A DNA stretch of 64,000 bases from Desarmillaria ectypa (Eukaryota > Basidiomycota > Agaricomycetes > Agaricales > Physalacriaceae): contig JAUDYN010000005.1 in the NCBI GenBank assembly GCA_030407005.1, forward strand, positions 3,658,001 to 3,722,000, written 5' to 3'. Shown in pieces: positions 33,919-46,208 of the stretch (its first letter is position 1; each line of letters opens with the position of its first letter). Below the pieces are notes generated by a model, which worked only from the letters and a program-made list of their open reading frames with translations, was not told the origin of the DNA and did no database searches. The translations under genes were made by a program, and so were the position numbers.

Positions 33919-35728
33919 ATGATTACCCGATTTTCAATCGTCACCTTGATAATCTTCATCCTCTCCATAACATTTGTGATATACCCCATCTCGTTCACAC
34001 TTCGTATACCTTATCTTGGTCGGAAAAAAATCCCCATAGATCTTGCCACTGCGCCCATTCTTGCTATCGCAATCTTATGGGCTTCTCAATGTCTAGGTGC
34101 AACACAGGTGTATATATACGCTCTGCAGAATGCTTATTACAGTACTGATGTTTCTCAGATTCGTGACGGAATCGTTGGAACTGGTCAGGAACTGTCTTCT
34201 CTTGTTTTCCGGACTATCCTTGATACAGTCTCCAGATGGCGTCAAACCGTACAATATCCTTATTCTATTCTTCACCCTTGCTTACATGGCCATTACACTC
34301 GACGTATCAGGACTCCTTCAAGCCGCTGCGTTTTGGGTCAGTAATAAAGGAGGGTCCAACGGCTGGAAACTCTTTTTTTACTTCTACGTAATGCTCACGC
34401 TCACAAGCGGTATCGTCGGCAACGACCCCGTCATTCTCTCCGGCACCGTCTTCTTGGTATATTACACGAAAGCTACCGGATTGGAGCCTATGCCATGGCT
34501 CATTTCCGAATTTGCTGCAGCTAATACGGCGAGCATGATCTTATTTGTCGGTAACCCAACCAACGTCGTCATATGCGAGGGCTTCAATATCATCAATGCA
34601 GCCTTCACAGCCTATACTATACTGCCGTTCTTGGGCTGCAGTGTCTTCTGCTTCATTGCCTTGGCGTTCCAGTTCAGGGACTCCAGGCACATTCCACGAA
34701 AATTGCCTAGTATTGGCCACCTTAATGTTCGCGGGGTTTTGCGTGACCCCATTGGGGCGCTCGTGGGGAGTTTGATCTTGGGATCATGCCTTATCGTTAT
34801 CATTATCGTCAGTTTCTTCGGCATCGATGTATGGAAAATCAGTCTCCCGTTCGCGGGCGCCAAACTTATATTCGACTTTGTATGGGATCATATACGGCTC
34901 CTCAGAAAGCACAGGCGTTCCGGGGTCAAGTCAGGTGAACAGCCAGTGGAGGACACTGACGCTGACCCGATGTTGTCGGAACTTAGGCGCGCTATGTCAG
35001 CGTCCAGCGAACCTGAAAATGTCGAACGTAATTCCACATTCGCTTCCGGAGATCCTACTTTGGTAAATAACACAAACTTGGATCGTAGCCGCAGGGAGGA
35101 TACCATTCCGTCGTCCGAGTCATGTCTCGAGACCCAAAATACCCATGACCTGAAGCTCGATGAACCCCAGCTGCAGCTATTCGCGACCCAACGACTCCGC
35201 TTCCACGCCACTCATAGAAGGCTCGCGGCGCACTTCCCAACGTTCTTCACAGCCCTACCGCGTTTGCCTTTTGGACTCGTGCCTTTCGCCTTTTCCCAAT
35301 TCATTCTTATTGAAGCCCTTCAGCATCAGGGCTGGATAGAAGTCTTCGCAAGTTGGCTCGTTCGCGCCTCTCATCGTTCCATCCATTCCTCCATCTGGCT
35401 CGTTGGTGTCCTGGGGGTTGTGTTATGCAATTGTGCAGGAACAAACATTGGGGCAACCATCCTTCTAACGAAGGTCGTTCGTGCGGCGAACTTCCCTCCA
35501 GACAGTACTCGTGCTGCGGGCATCGCCCTGGCAGTTGCCAGCAATATCGGCGCAGTCAGCTTCACGTTCTCTGCCAGCCTGGCTGGTCTGTTGTGGACGA
35601 CGATATTAGGTCAAAAGGATATTCACATCAAGCAGAGAGAATTTGCCTTTTGGAATTTACTCCCTATATTAGTCATGACGGGGGTAGGATTGGGAATTGT
35701 CTCCGCCGAGATGGCCGTTTTGTATTAA
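33919..35728 (+). CDS. ArsB/citrate-type ion transporter
   Basis: Three exons (33919-34107, 34159-34183, 34236-35728) give 568 residues; the middle exon is only 25 nt and encodes IRDGIVGT. The protein is very hydrophobic, with about eleven predicted helices starting at ITRFSIVTLIIFILSITFVI. Family signatures of the ion-transporter superfamily are seen in KPYNILILFFTLAYMAITLD, TSGIVGNDPVILSGTVFLVY, FVGNPTNVVICEGF and CNCAGTNIGATILLTKVV. A central hydrophilic loop (about residues 290-400) is acidic/serine-rich. Relatives move arsenite, citrate/divalent anions or Na+/H+; the fungal members are mostly uncharacterised, so the substrate is open. The reading frame is undamaged. Confidence 0.9.
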
Positions 35729-36108
35729 GTCTTTTCTTGTGTTTGTACGCGAGGGCTATTCATGTAGTGTTTACCTTACCTATCTATGCAAGTTCATTAC
35801 TGGTTAGTGTTCATTCAAATCACTTAGCGCCTCATGATAGCTCCGGGTATCGGCAGTGTAAAAAAGTGACTTTAATAAACTTCGCTTCCACGGGTTCTTC
35901 GGACATGCTGCGTCCGAATGGTGTGGCAAACGAACATATGTGGCGTTGATTCAACGGATAATCGGGCCGGGTACTACTAAACTGCTCTGCGGTATGTCCT
36001 CTACGAGTCCTAAAGATAATGGCCTCCAAATAAACTTTGCTTCATTTACAGGAATAATTATGTGTGCAGTAAATGATCGTCATAAGTGTCTCGTGGTCCT
36101 GAGTCTTG
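35729..36108. other. Convergent 3' intergenic region
   Basis: About 380 bp between the transporter stop and the NmrA-like gene stop. Nothing supportable. Confidence 0.45.
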
Positions 36109-37207
36109 TCAGAATCCGGGTAAGGCACCTCTGACGTTCCTCCATACGTGCCCTGCCCACCAAGCTTTCGAAGAACTTATCATCAAGTCAGCTTCTTCTG
36201 ATGACGTCCTTGAGTTGCGCGCTTCATCTCCGCATCGACCGAGCCCAAGATCTATCTGCTTTTGCATATACGTCGCATACGGATCGTCCACCGAGTCGAC
36301 CTGTATTGCTTCTTTCCCATACATCGCGGCGATTTCGCGAAGCGTCGCCGATTGTCCCTCCAATCGGAAGACCTGATTTGCCAGTTGTGGGATGGAATAC
36401 GACGTTAGCACATGCCCGATGAAGCCTGTATGAAAATATGTCAGCGCCTCACGGAAAGAAAGCAGTAATTTCAAGCACCTGCAATGTCAATAATTGATGT
36501 GAAAGATGCCTGGACGTTTCCAGAACCAATAATTGAAACCTTTCCAGGCGCAGAAGAGGATGCGACAAGCCAGGGAATACCCTCAGCACATATTCCAATC
36601 TGCGGTTGTTTCATCGACATCAGCGGATATCGATAACGCCATAAAGACAAGTACCAATACTCTTGTGGTTGGAAGGCCGATTCTAGTCATATGTTCTTCA
36701 CAATGAATGAAAAAGCAAACTGTCTTCAGCCACGGTCACAGTGGCGTGGCAAGAGAACTCACGAGCATAAGCTTCTCGGGCCACAGACGTGCTTTGAGTG
36801 TACCCTGGGAGCGGAGAGCCAAAGTCGTTGGGAATAAAAAGTTTCACGCCGGCCTGCTTTGCAGCATCCCCTATCCCCGGTTGAAGGTTAAGAGCGCCAC
36901 CGCGGAGACAGCTGACTACTATTTCCACGCCATAGGTGGTGAATGCTGAAATTAAACTGCTTTTGTCCCTGTAGTCCAGGCGAACGATAATAGAGCCTCT
37001 AGGTATCTCCTCCTGAGTTGAGGAAGAGTCTTTTCGTGAAGATGCGAACACAATGACATACGCTCCGCGCACAAGAAGTTGCTACAATTTTGACGTGTTA
37101 TCAGGAGACCATCACAGCGTCTATGATGAGACATAAAAACACACCTCAGTGATACGCCTTGAGAGATTTCCAGTCCCTATAACTGCAGCTGGCATGATAA
37201 AAGGCAT
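36109..37207 (-). CDS. NmrA-like NAD(P)-binding protein
   Basis: Five exons (37207-37143, 37082-36763, 36695-36655, 36599-36479, 36425-36109) give 287 residues. The Rossmann glycine motif is AAVIGTGNLSRRI near the N-terminus, followed by VRLDYRDKSSLISAF, VEIVVSCLRGG, AAKQAGVKLFIPNDFGSPLP and GNVQASFTSIIDIAGFIGHV. These are the standard blocks of the NmrA/isoflavone-reductase-like atypical short-chain dehydrogenases. Members are either NADP-sensing regulators or reductases. The canonical GxxGxxG is altered to GTGNLS, and an active-site lysine was not evident, so a redox-sensor role is as likely as catalysis. An ATG 12 nt further in would also serve. No damage is seen. Confidence 0.87.
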
Positions 37208-40200
37208 TGTAGGTGAACTCGATGATAGTGCTGAAGGATTTTCTACCGGTCCATTTTATCGTAACTCACTAAATATGATCACATTTTAACAGATCACTAT
37301 AGTAGCCGGCACCAAATCAAATTCTAATGAAAGATCTACTCGGCGTTGTACGTATACGAGGAACTACCTATAATTTGCAAAACGCCAATGGTCCGTGGGT
37401 CCAGCTTCGATATGAATTGACCGCGCCGTGTAATAATAATAATGATGATGATGATGATGATGGTGATAGCGAAAATATTCCACACGAAAACAGTCATCAT
37501 GACTGTTGAGCATGAGCGGCCTTGTCGAGGATATCAGGGGAATGTCCGCTTCCTCCGTTGGGCACATGCAAGCCCTTTGACGGGAAAACTTAAATCAAAC
37601 ACCGTAGACTGCAACGGCAACCGCGTGAATCCGGAAATACGCTTGCTAATGTTTGCGACCACGAAAATATGACTTGTAATAAGGTTCAGTTCACATCGAT
37701 TCTGGGCAACGTAAGTTGAAATAAGGGAGTTTGAGATAATTAACCGCAAATTCACCGGTAAAGACCGGAACGGGATACTAAAATTCGCCGAAACACCGGA
37801 AGGGGTCCTAATGTGGTTGCAGCTACGCAAAGCTCCTTTTTTCCGACAATCCCGTCATTCAGCGCAGTTGATGTACTTGCGGCCTTACCAAGGTCCTTGG
37901 CACGCACACAAAGCATGAAGCTGGAGATTACCGCCTAAACACTTTGCGATGCCACGGCCAGCACCTTGTATCAGAAAAGGAAGTCACAGCAGGCTATTTC
38001 GGATTTTATGAATCCTAACGGCATTCGCATTGACAGGCAATAGTCGGTTCTTTCTTTCGCACCACTTTCTGAAGGTCCTGCTTCTCATGAAGGCAGGCAA
38101 CGTTTTCCCCCATCATTCGATCCCCGTTACTGAATTAGACTATCAACATTGAACCCGGCGTCTTCAGGACCACCGGCTACCGGGAACTTAGTAGATCCGG
38201 TATTCAATTGTCCTCATAAAGTCACCGGATGCTTTATATCATGGTGCTGGGTTTGTTCGCTAGTCTATTTTGGAGGCTGTTTACCATAGCACAATTGCAT
38301 GAGTGAGTACACGTGTACATGCCATCAGGCAGGGACACAGAATCTTCAGGCGTCCCAGTCTGTACCAGGCTATGAAGAACAGGAGATTTGTTGGGTGATG
38401 CTGATCTGAACAGAAGTGTGCCGACGTCCGTCCTGGAGGGAGATGCCTCAGAAATACCCCCGGTATTTTCAGTGACGACACGGAGTCTCAGCCCCAGTCA
38501 AAATTCTGGAGGCATGTATCGATTTTTCATCTACCTGTATATGTCAGCCGATGTGGGCCGACGCCGTATTAGTCATAAGTAGAATGAGAAATGCGCACAT
38601 GCATGAATGAAACCGGAGTAGTTACAAGTCCTCTGACTCAGGTCTGTTCGAGACCCCTTCAAAGTCGTTCCTGGCACACGCGTTTATCGTACCCAAAGCC
38701 CTGGTTGCTAATAATGCTGTCGTCATGCCAGAGCTGTATGATACCGCTGTGTGTGGATGATGAGCAAGTCCAAGTCAGAACTCCCACATCCATCCTTTCC
38801 CTCTTACCACCACCATTACTACTTCTATTCACGTCGCATTTCTTTTTCCTATGTTTCTGCCTTCACGTTGCCATTCATTTCGTGACATATTGTATTATCT
38901 GTGGCTTCTACTACCACTGATAATACACTGCTTTCGTCATAAATTTGCTGGGAATGGTATGTTGCCCATTCTCATTATTTCATTCAGAACGGTCTTCAGA
39001 GTCTTGTATGTCCATGCAAATCACTTATTTGTACCATGGTCGACGCATATATCCAGGTAACAGAACAGAAGGAATCGATGTGACGCGTTTCAGGCGAGTG
39101 CCTTTTTCGTTTCTTGTGCATTCTCTCACCTTTTTTTCGGTATAGCAACGATTGCTCCTGAACGCGCCTGCATTTGCGCTAGTTGCCTTCACTTCTGTCT
39201 ACGCCATCGCACCAGATTTCAGCCTTCCGCCCACATATCACAGCGCCTACCTAGCTGCATAATCTGCTAAGGTATGCTGAAATTCGCAACCTCTTGTCTC
39301 CAACACTGACTATACCTGTTGTCAGGCAACCGGTGCATACCTTACTGGATCATATCTGCATAGGACGGATCGGGCCCCATGCTACTATGCGACGCTGATG
39401 TTGCGGGGGTGGACTCTATTGGTGGGCAGACCGGGACAATGAACTTAGACAGATGTACATATTAGCATAGAAAATATATCATTATATGGATGTCTACAGA
39501 TGCGCACAGATGAACGTCAGTAAGGGTCTATGAACATCAATGGGCATCAATGCAAAGGTTATGAAAAGGCCCATTTATGGACGGTTATAGACGCTCATAG
39601 ATATATCTCTGGGCATCGGTGGGCATCCGCCCATGTCCACAGACTTTTGACTGTCGATGGCCGCCTAAGAACAATTATACGGGTCAATTTCAGGTACACA
39701 GACTCTGATGGTTACGAGCACAGGGTCTTGATATTGAGAGATGTCAAACCCCTCCATTTCAGTCTCTCCACCGCATGCCCACGTACATTCACAACGTCAC
39801 ATTGATGCAGCCTCACCCGATCCGGAACACCACTCAATGGGACCTCATTATTCTTGGTGGTTATATCTCTCGACGACAAAGCTTGGGGTCTAATCTGTTG
39901 ACAATTAAAAGTAACGGGGCGCTAGTTGACGTAAGGAGTATTCTACCACCCGCACCCTATGACACAAACGTCATTTCCAGGTCTTCGAAACATATCTCCG
40001 ACCCGGGCCTCATCGGGTCAACCCGAGCGTCGTTCGGTGTGCAACAGGTGGCCCCGCCGTTCCCTTGTTTAGAAGCAGCAATAGCCGCGGCATTATGCTG
40101 TATGACGGCAGGCAGCTTACTGTGATTTGAATGCAGCTGCACTCCAGCTGTTAGGCTGTTAGTCACTAGGTAGACAAACTCACGAGGAGTTTCCTTTGCC

Positions 40201-43200
40201 TGTGCATGTATTTATACTGTTTCTACTTAATCTATTACTTTCTACCGTATTCATTCCTTACTAAGCGTGCCGAGACATGCCGGATCACTAAAATGCACTC
40301 GAATATTCCAACACAGCTCGAACGTGGGGATCGTCAGCTCGGTCACCCTGATTCTATAGATCTTTCTAGGTATCAGGATTATGCCTGCATGACAAAACAT
40401 TCGCTTAACAATTTACATTGAATACACGGCTGTACGATTTTTATGGGTCATATTTGGAGTCTCTACCCACGCAAGTAAGCTAAACTTTCCTCAACACGTG
40501 TATTTTTTGTTTCCGAAGGTTTTTCCACTGCGTATGGAATTGCTCGAGATTGAACTATGTGGCAAGCATTGTGTTGAGCGAGTTACGACCCGGTACCGTG
40601 GTTAGTCGTGGGCTATTGAGGGGATGAATTTAATAGGATAATGATATGCCGAAAAATCCGACTTTACGACCGGGGTGCGGGGTTCCCAAATCTCCAGGAC
40701 GTACTAATATTTCACATCGGCGGCGTCCGGAAAGTGAAGAGCACAGTATGTTTCCAATATTTGTTACTGAACCTTTCTTTGCGGCCTATTTGCCGGTTGC
40801 TCCTCCTGCATGTTCTTGGCAATAAACCTCTCTCGGTCCTTAGTGTTTGCTTACATTGCGGCGGTAAATTTGAGCTTCTTTCAGTGACTCGGGTCGGCTT
40901 GGTTGCAATATTGGCCACATAATGGCATGGCGTCTAAGCGGATCGTTTCAACGAGACGAAGACATGACGATGAAATCTTTAGCGATGTCCTCAGAAGAAC
41001 GGATATGTCGCTAAGCCAGCATGCAACGGCATGGACCGATGATGATTATTCGAGCCCTCCTCCCCTTCCCCTCGACCCTGTCAGAGACCAGGAATGACAC
41101 CTTACCGAACAAGACGCAACAACCCATTCATCAAGTAGCTCATTTCGTTAATATATGACAAATGGTGCCTTTCTTCGTTGTTATCTTCATTTCCTGACTG
41201 GAGAAACTGTTCTGAGTATAGGATCCTTAACTAGTGGATTCTAGGCCTGAAAACACTTCGCTGCGACGGGTATATGTACACAGAGTTGGGATCGGGCATA
41301 CGGAGCAGCCCAAAGCGGATCAAGTATATATGGCGAAACTGGGTGGAGAAGGAGACACTCGTTCATCAGGCGGTCTTGTATAAATTGGCAGCATTTTACA
41401 AAGAGGAGATTCTGCCAAATAAAGTGCAACTATCTGAGGTAGGTGCGTCAGAAAAAAAGCACATCAGGGTCAGATGATGGCAAACCAAGAGGGGATGCAT
41501 GTCGCGTTTCTGCGCAGAGGCGATCTTCGGCCTCTACAGTGATGTCAAGAGAAGACATACCAGCAACAACACATAGACTCAAGAGGCCGCGAGAAAGCCC
41601 CTGGAGGTGGTCTAGATGATGGAGCCATCGTTCGACGATGATTTCGGGTCATTCCATACAGTTTCCATGCTTGCGAGAAGGAACGAGCTTCAAGGCGCCT
41701 TCTTTCGCTGGAATTCCGGGAGTATCCGTGAGTTATCCTAAGCCAGGTTCTGTAGAAGGGTAGTGCACCGATTAGCGTCGGTTAGTGCTACATACGCCCC
41801 TGGCACCCTGTTTCCCCGTCTTCGTCTTCGGACCCAGGCCTCAAGTATGCGCAAGGGTACGGGAAACAATACTTCTGTGAGTGGGCAGGTTGCAAAAGGA
41901 TTTAATGACCACGTGCATTATGGCTCCGGAAAGACGTTCTTTGATCAATAGGGACGTAAAGTTCGAGTTCGCGCGGCGGTATGATGGCGTTGGATAATGT
42001 GTAGGCCAAGAAGGAAAAGAATCCACGTGAAAGGGTACGGCTAGAGAAATTACGGGTTTAATAGCAACTTTGTCTCCGAGCTCAACCAAATGAGTCATTG
42101 CAATGAATACTGCAATTGTTGGAGCCCGAAAACAACAAGGCTAGTAAACCCAGCAGGGGGTGGTACAAATCAAGCGCTTAGAACAGATCTGCAGCACGTC
42201 CAGAAGACAGATAATTTGTGTGGGAGCCCGTCGACTTCCCACAGTATGAAAATAAACGACTCGCGGCGTTTTCCTTGGTTTGCCAGGTGAAATGCCATGA
42301 AAGCTGTCGATATAGTAACCCTTTTCATCAAAAAGGCCCGAAACTTCTCCGTCTTGCTCAGATTAAAGGATAATCTTCGCCAGTAGCCACAACAATAGGT
42401 CCGGCCTGCCTGAAGTGCGGAATTCAAACTTCACCTTACGGTAGGACTCAACCGGTGCAGTCGAACTTGAGTTGGCACTACCACATCGGAGAATCGGACC
42501 GATCGGAGTCGGAGCCTGCCAATTCTTGGCTAATTCCTACGACCGCGACCAGCGAGTAGTATGCGTCAAGCTTGGGTTTCCCAAGCTCTTCTATTAAGAG
42601 ACGAAGTCTCCTAGCGCCGCCGCGGAATTCTAGCGGGGGTGGTATTTTATTAATTTTGAGGTAGCGCTGATACCTAAGATCTTGATTCTTAACAGCCGCC
42701 GCGGTCATACGGTAACTTTTGTGATGTTCACAGAGATTCGTGCTTTCAATGAATCCCTCGCATAAAGTATACCCCGACTCGGGCAGGTGAGTTCCAATCT
42801 TCCTTCATGGTGACCTGTCTAGACTCCATGTCAGCAGGTTTCCTGGTTGAGGTTCCTGTCTAGTGAGTCTTGCCATCCTCTTGGGTATAGGACGGAGCAT
42901 TTCATTTATATCGTTTTGATGGCTTCTTCTCCTACTGTTTCCTTTCAATGTGCTGACCGGAGCCGAAGTGAGGTGTCGTACTATCCTGAATGCTGCCCTT
43001 TCACTGATCCCGCCCATCAAATCATCGCTTTGAACACCTGCGTCACCTTTCTGACGTAACTGGGTATGCCGCAAACTCTTGCGCCGAGATAAAATTCGGT
43101 CCATTCAGACGAATCATCTACGGGCATCAGACTACTATTGTAAGTCTGCTAGACCCTACTATATAGTAGCTGGCAATACCACATTGGATCTTCATGATAA

Positions 43201-44511
43201 AAATCCCTCGCACGACCCTGCATTTTCTCCATACCGGTATCCCCTAACCAGAAGCCTTGACGATGAGCTCTCTGCTGACGAATCTGGACGCCGAAGCCGA
43301 AGTGGGTTGCTTTCACCGGTCTCTTCTTGATAATTTGATATTTGTTAAATCTACATCCATCAGTCTCCTGAATCACCGGCGTTATAATCACCAGGCCCTT
43401 CTAGACATCGAGGTAACGACAATGATTCCATCCATGTCCGCATCTTATGGGCGCTTTTTGGGCCTGTGGTTTATAATTGTTAGCATAATCGTGTTTACTT
43501 GCATCTTTAAAAGGTATTTTAGGATCTCAAAAAATCCATATAGCTGACTTATTTACCAGGCTCGTCGGCCCAATGTGTTCGCACCACGAAATGTCGCAGA
43601 CTTGGAACTCGCCGCGTGTAACATCATACGCTAAATTTTGATGGATTCAACTGATTCTCAATTTCTTGAGGACCTTGGTATGTACATCACAGCTGAAGTC
43701 ACTCTTTCAGAAGTTTATTAGGTTACTCCGCAATCTATATTACCCCCAGGAGGTTCTGCTTTTCAGGCTGTTCCAACCATCCAGCCAGAATCTATAATCG
43801 AGGAGAATATAAGTGCGAATTTAAACGCCACCTCATTACAGACATCTGAACAGATTGTTCAAGCGTACTGGCTTAGCGCTGACACCTGTTCGATATAACA
43901 GCAATATCAATTATTAGCAGCAGTCAGAGTCGCGATTTTGATCCCTGATTTGTGGACGCCATTTTAGCAGAAATCGACTGCGGCACGAAACACTCCCGAG
44001 AGGTGTTTCGCGAATCCCTGATTTTTGACGTCGATTCTTTGAGGCAATTTTACTCAATCCCCGGCGAAACTGGCAGGGTGGTGTAAAAAAAATCGTGCCC
44101 TACAGAAGCCATAAAAAGCGCTCACCGGCTGTGACAATCAAATGTGCATTGATTTTCGAAGTCGATTAAATCACAGAATCAAGCATAGAATCAACGACCT
44201 GAAAAGGGGGAGTCCGACCGCTACTACTGAGCAGCCGGTGTTTTTTATTGCCTTGTAATATTCACTTGTACTATGAATACTAGTTGGCTGATGTGCAGAG
44301 ACTGCAAGCAAGCTGCGGAATTGTGGTAAACGTACTGGAACGGTTCTCTGTACAGGCATTATCACATGCCAGCGCGCCCTTCCTACATAGAGTGCCGGAT
44401 TTCGTTGAACCGGCTATCCGGGACACATAGCCGGCTGACTATGTACCGGGTGTGGACCGGACGCGCGACTCACTTCATTCCCACCACCTTCGTTTCCGCT
44501 TTTTCATTAAA
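37208..44511. other. Gene-poor stretch, about 7.3 kb
   Basis: No gene with family resemblance or consistent splicing could be built here. Short frames reach about 115 codons but lack domain-like sequence. Visible features are a TAA/TGA microsatellite (37431-37468), a cluster of CCGG-containing words near 37,750-38,240 and again near 44,390-44,460, and a patch of imperfect GGGCATC repeats (39,500-39,640). Two weak coding-like islands exist near 39,150-39,240 (APAFALVAFTSVYAIAPDF) and 43,640-43,900 (DSTDSQFLEDLG, AVPTIQPESIIEEN). It may be old, degraded transposon or regulatory DNA. Confidence 0.5.
37431..37468. repeat. (TAA)n(TGA)n microsatellite
   Basis: TAATAATAATAATGATGATG followed by further ATG/GTG units. 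A simple trinucleotide repeat in non-coding DNA. Confidence 0.9.
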
Positions 44512-45878
44512 ATGTCCTACAATTTAGCACAGGCTGTAGGGTTCTCACTACCTGACCGAGAGGTGCGGTATTTGCTCGACATGCACGACTTTGCCAATCT
44601 CAATCGCATTAGGTTGCATGGAACAAGCGGGACCTGCTCACATATGCAGTCGGTGTAGGGGCGAAGAGAGATGATTTCGCTTATATATACGGTGCAATTT
44701 GTTTTACTTTATAGCACCCTCGTGAACTGATGCCAGTCTCTCAGAACTGGGTACGCATACCAGGTTTGCAATGACAGCCACATGCTCAGATAATTGGTAC
44801 CAGACCCGAAATTCTCTGCTTTGCCGACGTATCCTGTTGTCTTGGCTTTGAAGGGTGCAGACCAAGATGTTAATTTGTTTGCTTCAAGAGCGAAAGGCAG
44901 TGTCCAAGTTCCGGGTATACCACCAATGGATCCAAATAAGATGGTCAGTTTTCCTTTGTCTCCGTATTTCCCGCAAGTCGATTCTGAACAAATCTCAAGC
45001 TACATGGGAGCCAGTCTGTGGAAGTTCTAAAAAAACTTCCTTTGGTGAGTGGTCCAGGCTGGAAATGGACGTCGAGATACACTGGTATTTCGGAAAACAG
45101 TGGGTTTTCGCTTTACGAATGATAAACGAATGCTCAAAGTTTGCAGAAACCGGTATCGTTGTAACTATGGAAAACACGCTCATTGATCCAAATGGTGTAC
45201 CATACGCGAGACTCTACGTTCGTCCTTCCCGCATTTCGCGAACCAAATGGGTCTTCTCACTCAATACGAACAACAGAGCTCCACGTTCAATCTCGGAGCC
45301 AAAGCAAACGGAACGGGTTTTACTAAAGTCATTGGCAGCGCCCCTGTAGCCAAGGCGGCCCCCCAAAATCGCGAACCTGATTGGATAATCAAAGATCAGA
45401 CGTCGCCGGAGCAGGCCATATTGTTCCGACTCAGTGGGGACTATAACCCGCTACATATTGGTGATACGTGTCCAATGATACTGTATTATCCTGTACTCAC
45501 ATATTGTGGTGTAGATCCCTCAATCGGACACGCAGCAGGGTTCGGAGGAGTGATCCTGCACGGACTGTCGACATATGGATTCGCTGCGCGGGGGCTTATC
45601 AAGGCAATAGCCAACAACGACCCTGATGCGTTAACGCTATTTGGGGTGAGGTTCACGTCGCCAGTGAAGCCGGGTGACACATTGGAGACTCATGCTTGGG
45701 AGGTTGGGCCTGGGCCTAACGGGACGACGGAGATTTCCTTTATAACAAAGAATATTACCACCGGAAAGGTAGTGACTACGGTATTTTTACTTTCACTTAA
45801 TGCTGACATATGGATTACCAGCTCTCTCTTGGCTCTGGTATTGCGTACATCAAGAAATCGGGGAAGAGCAAGTTGTAG
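44512..45878 (+). CDS. Peroxisomal (3R)-enoyl-CoA hydratase 2 (MaoC-like)
   Basis: Eight exons (44512-44562, 44613-44691, 44804-44943, 45000-45099, 45147-45217, 45277-45460, 45515-45768, 45822-45878) give 311 residues, the size of a stand-alone double hot-dog hydratase. Family blocks: TYAVGVGAKRDDFAYIY, FSALPTYPVVLALKG, KKLPLVSGPGWKWTSRYTGI, and the catalytic hydratase-2 motif GDYNPLHIDPSIGHAAGFGG followed by ILHGLSTYGFAARGL. It ends GKSKL; the terminal SKL is a type 1 peroxisomal targeting signal. It hydrates trans-2-enoyl-CoA to (3R)-hydroxyacyl-CoA in peroxisomal beta-oxidation, like the C-terminal domain of Fox2/MFE-2. The second intron is long for this genome (112 nt) and its acceptor is the only uncertain junction. 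Confidence 0.93.
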
Positions 45879-46208
45879 GATAGGGGCGTCAAGATTGTGT
45901 CACATACTGCATCCCTCGGGTTCTCACCTTTGTACATTATTGTGTCCACATCTCATGTTAGCTTTTCGTATATCAAATACTCCCCAGATTATGAACTATA
46001 TGAACTATATGAACCGGCCGCGGTAAGCATTTATTCGATAAAATACCCGTCCATGTTTCTCAAATATCACACATCAAGCTCAAGATCCAGCACTATTGCT
46101 ATTGTTAAAAATTGTTACAGTGTCTTTGAGTGTTACTTCTGACTTCTCTTCATAGTGACATACTATACATTCCCTTTTCCTGCTGGTGTGATACCGCTCA
46201 GAATGGCT

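Noticed and set aside
42692..42705. CAGCCGCCGCGGTC, like the 530-loop of small-subunit rRNA
   Set aside because: The flanking sequence does not resemble rRNA on either side; a chance word.
44692..44714. A 23-nt GT...AG stretch in the hydratase gene that could be an intron
   Set aside because: Too short to splice, and the following frame stops. A single 112-nt intron to 44803 restores the family sequence.
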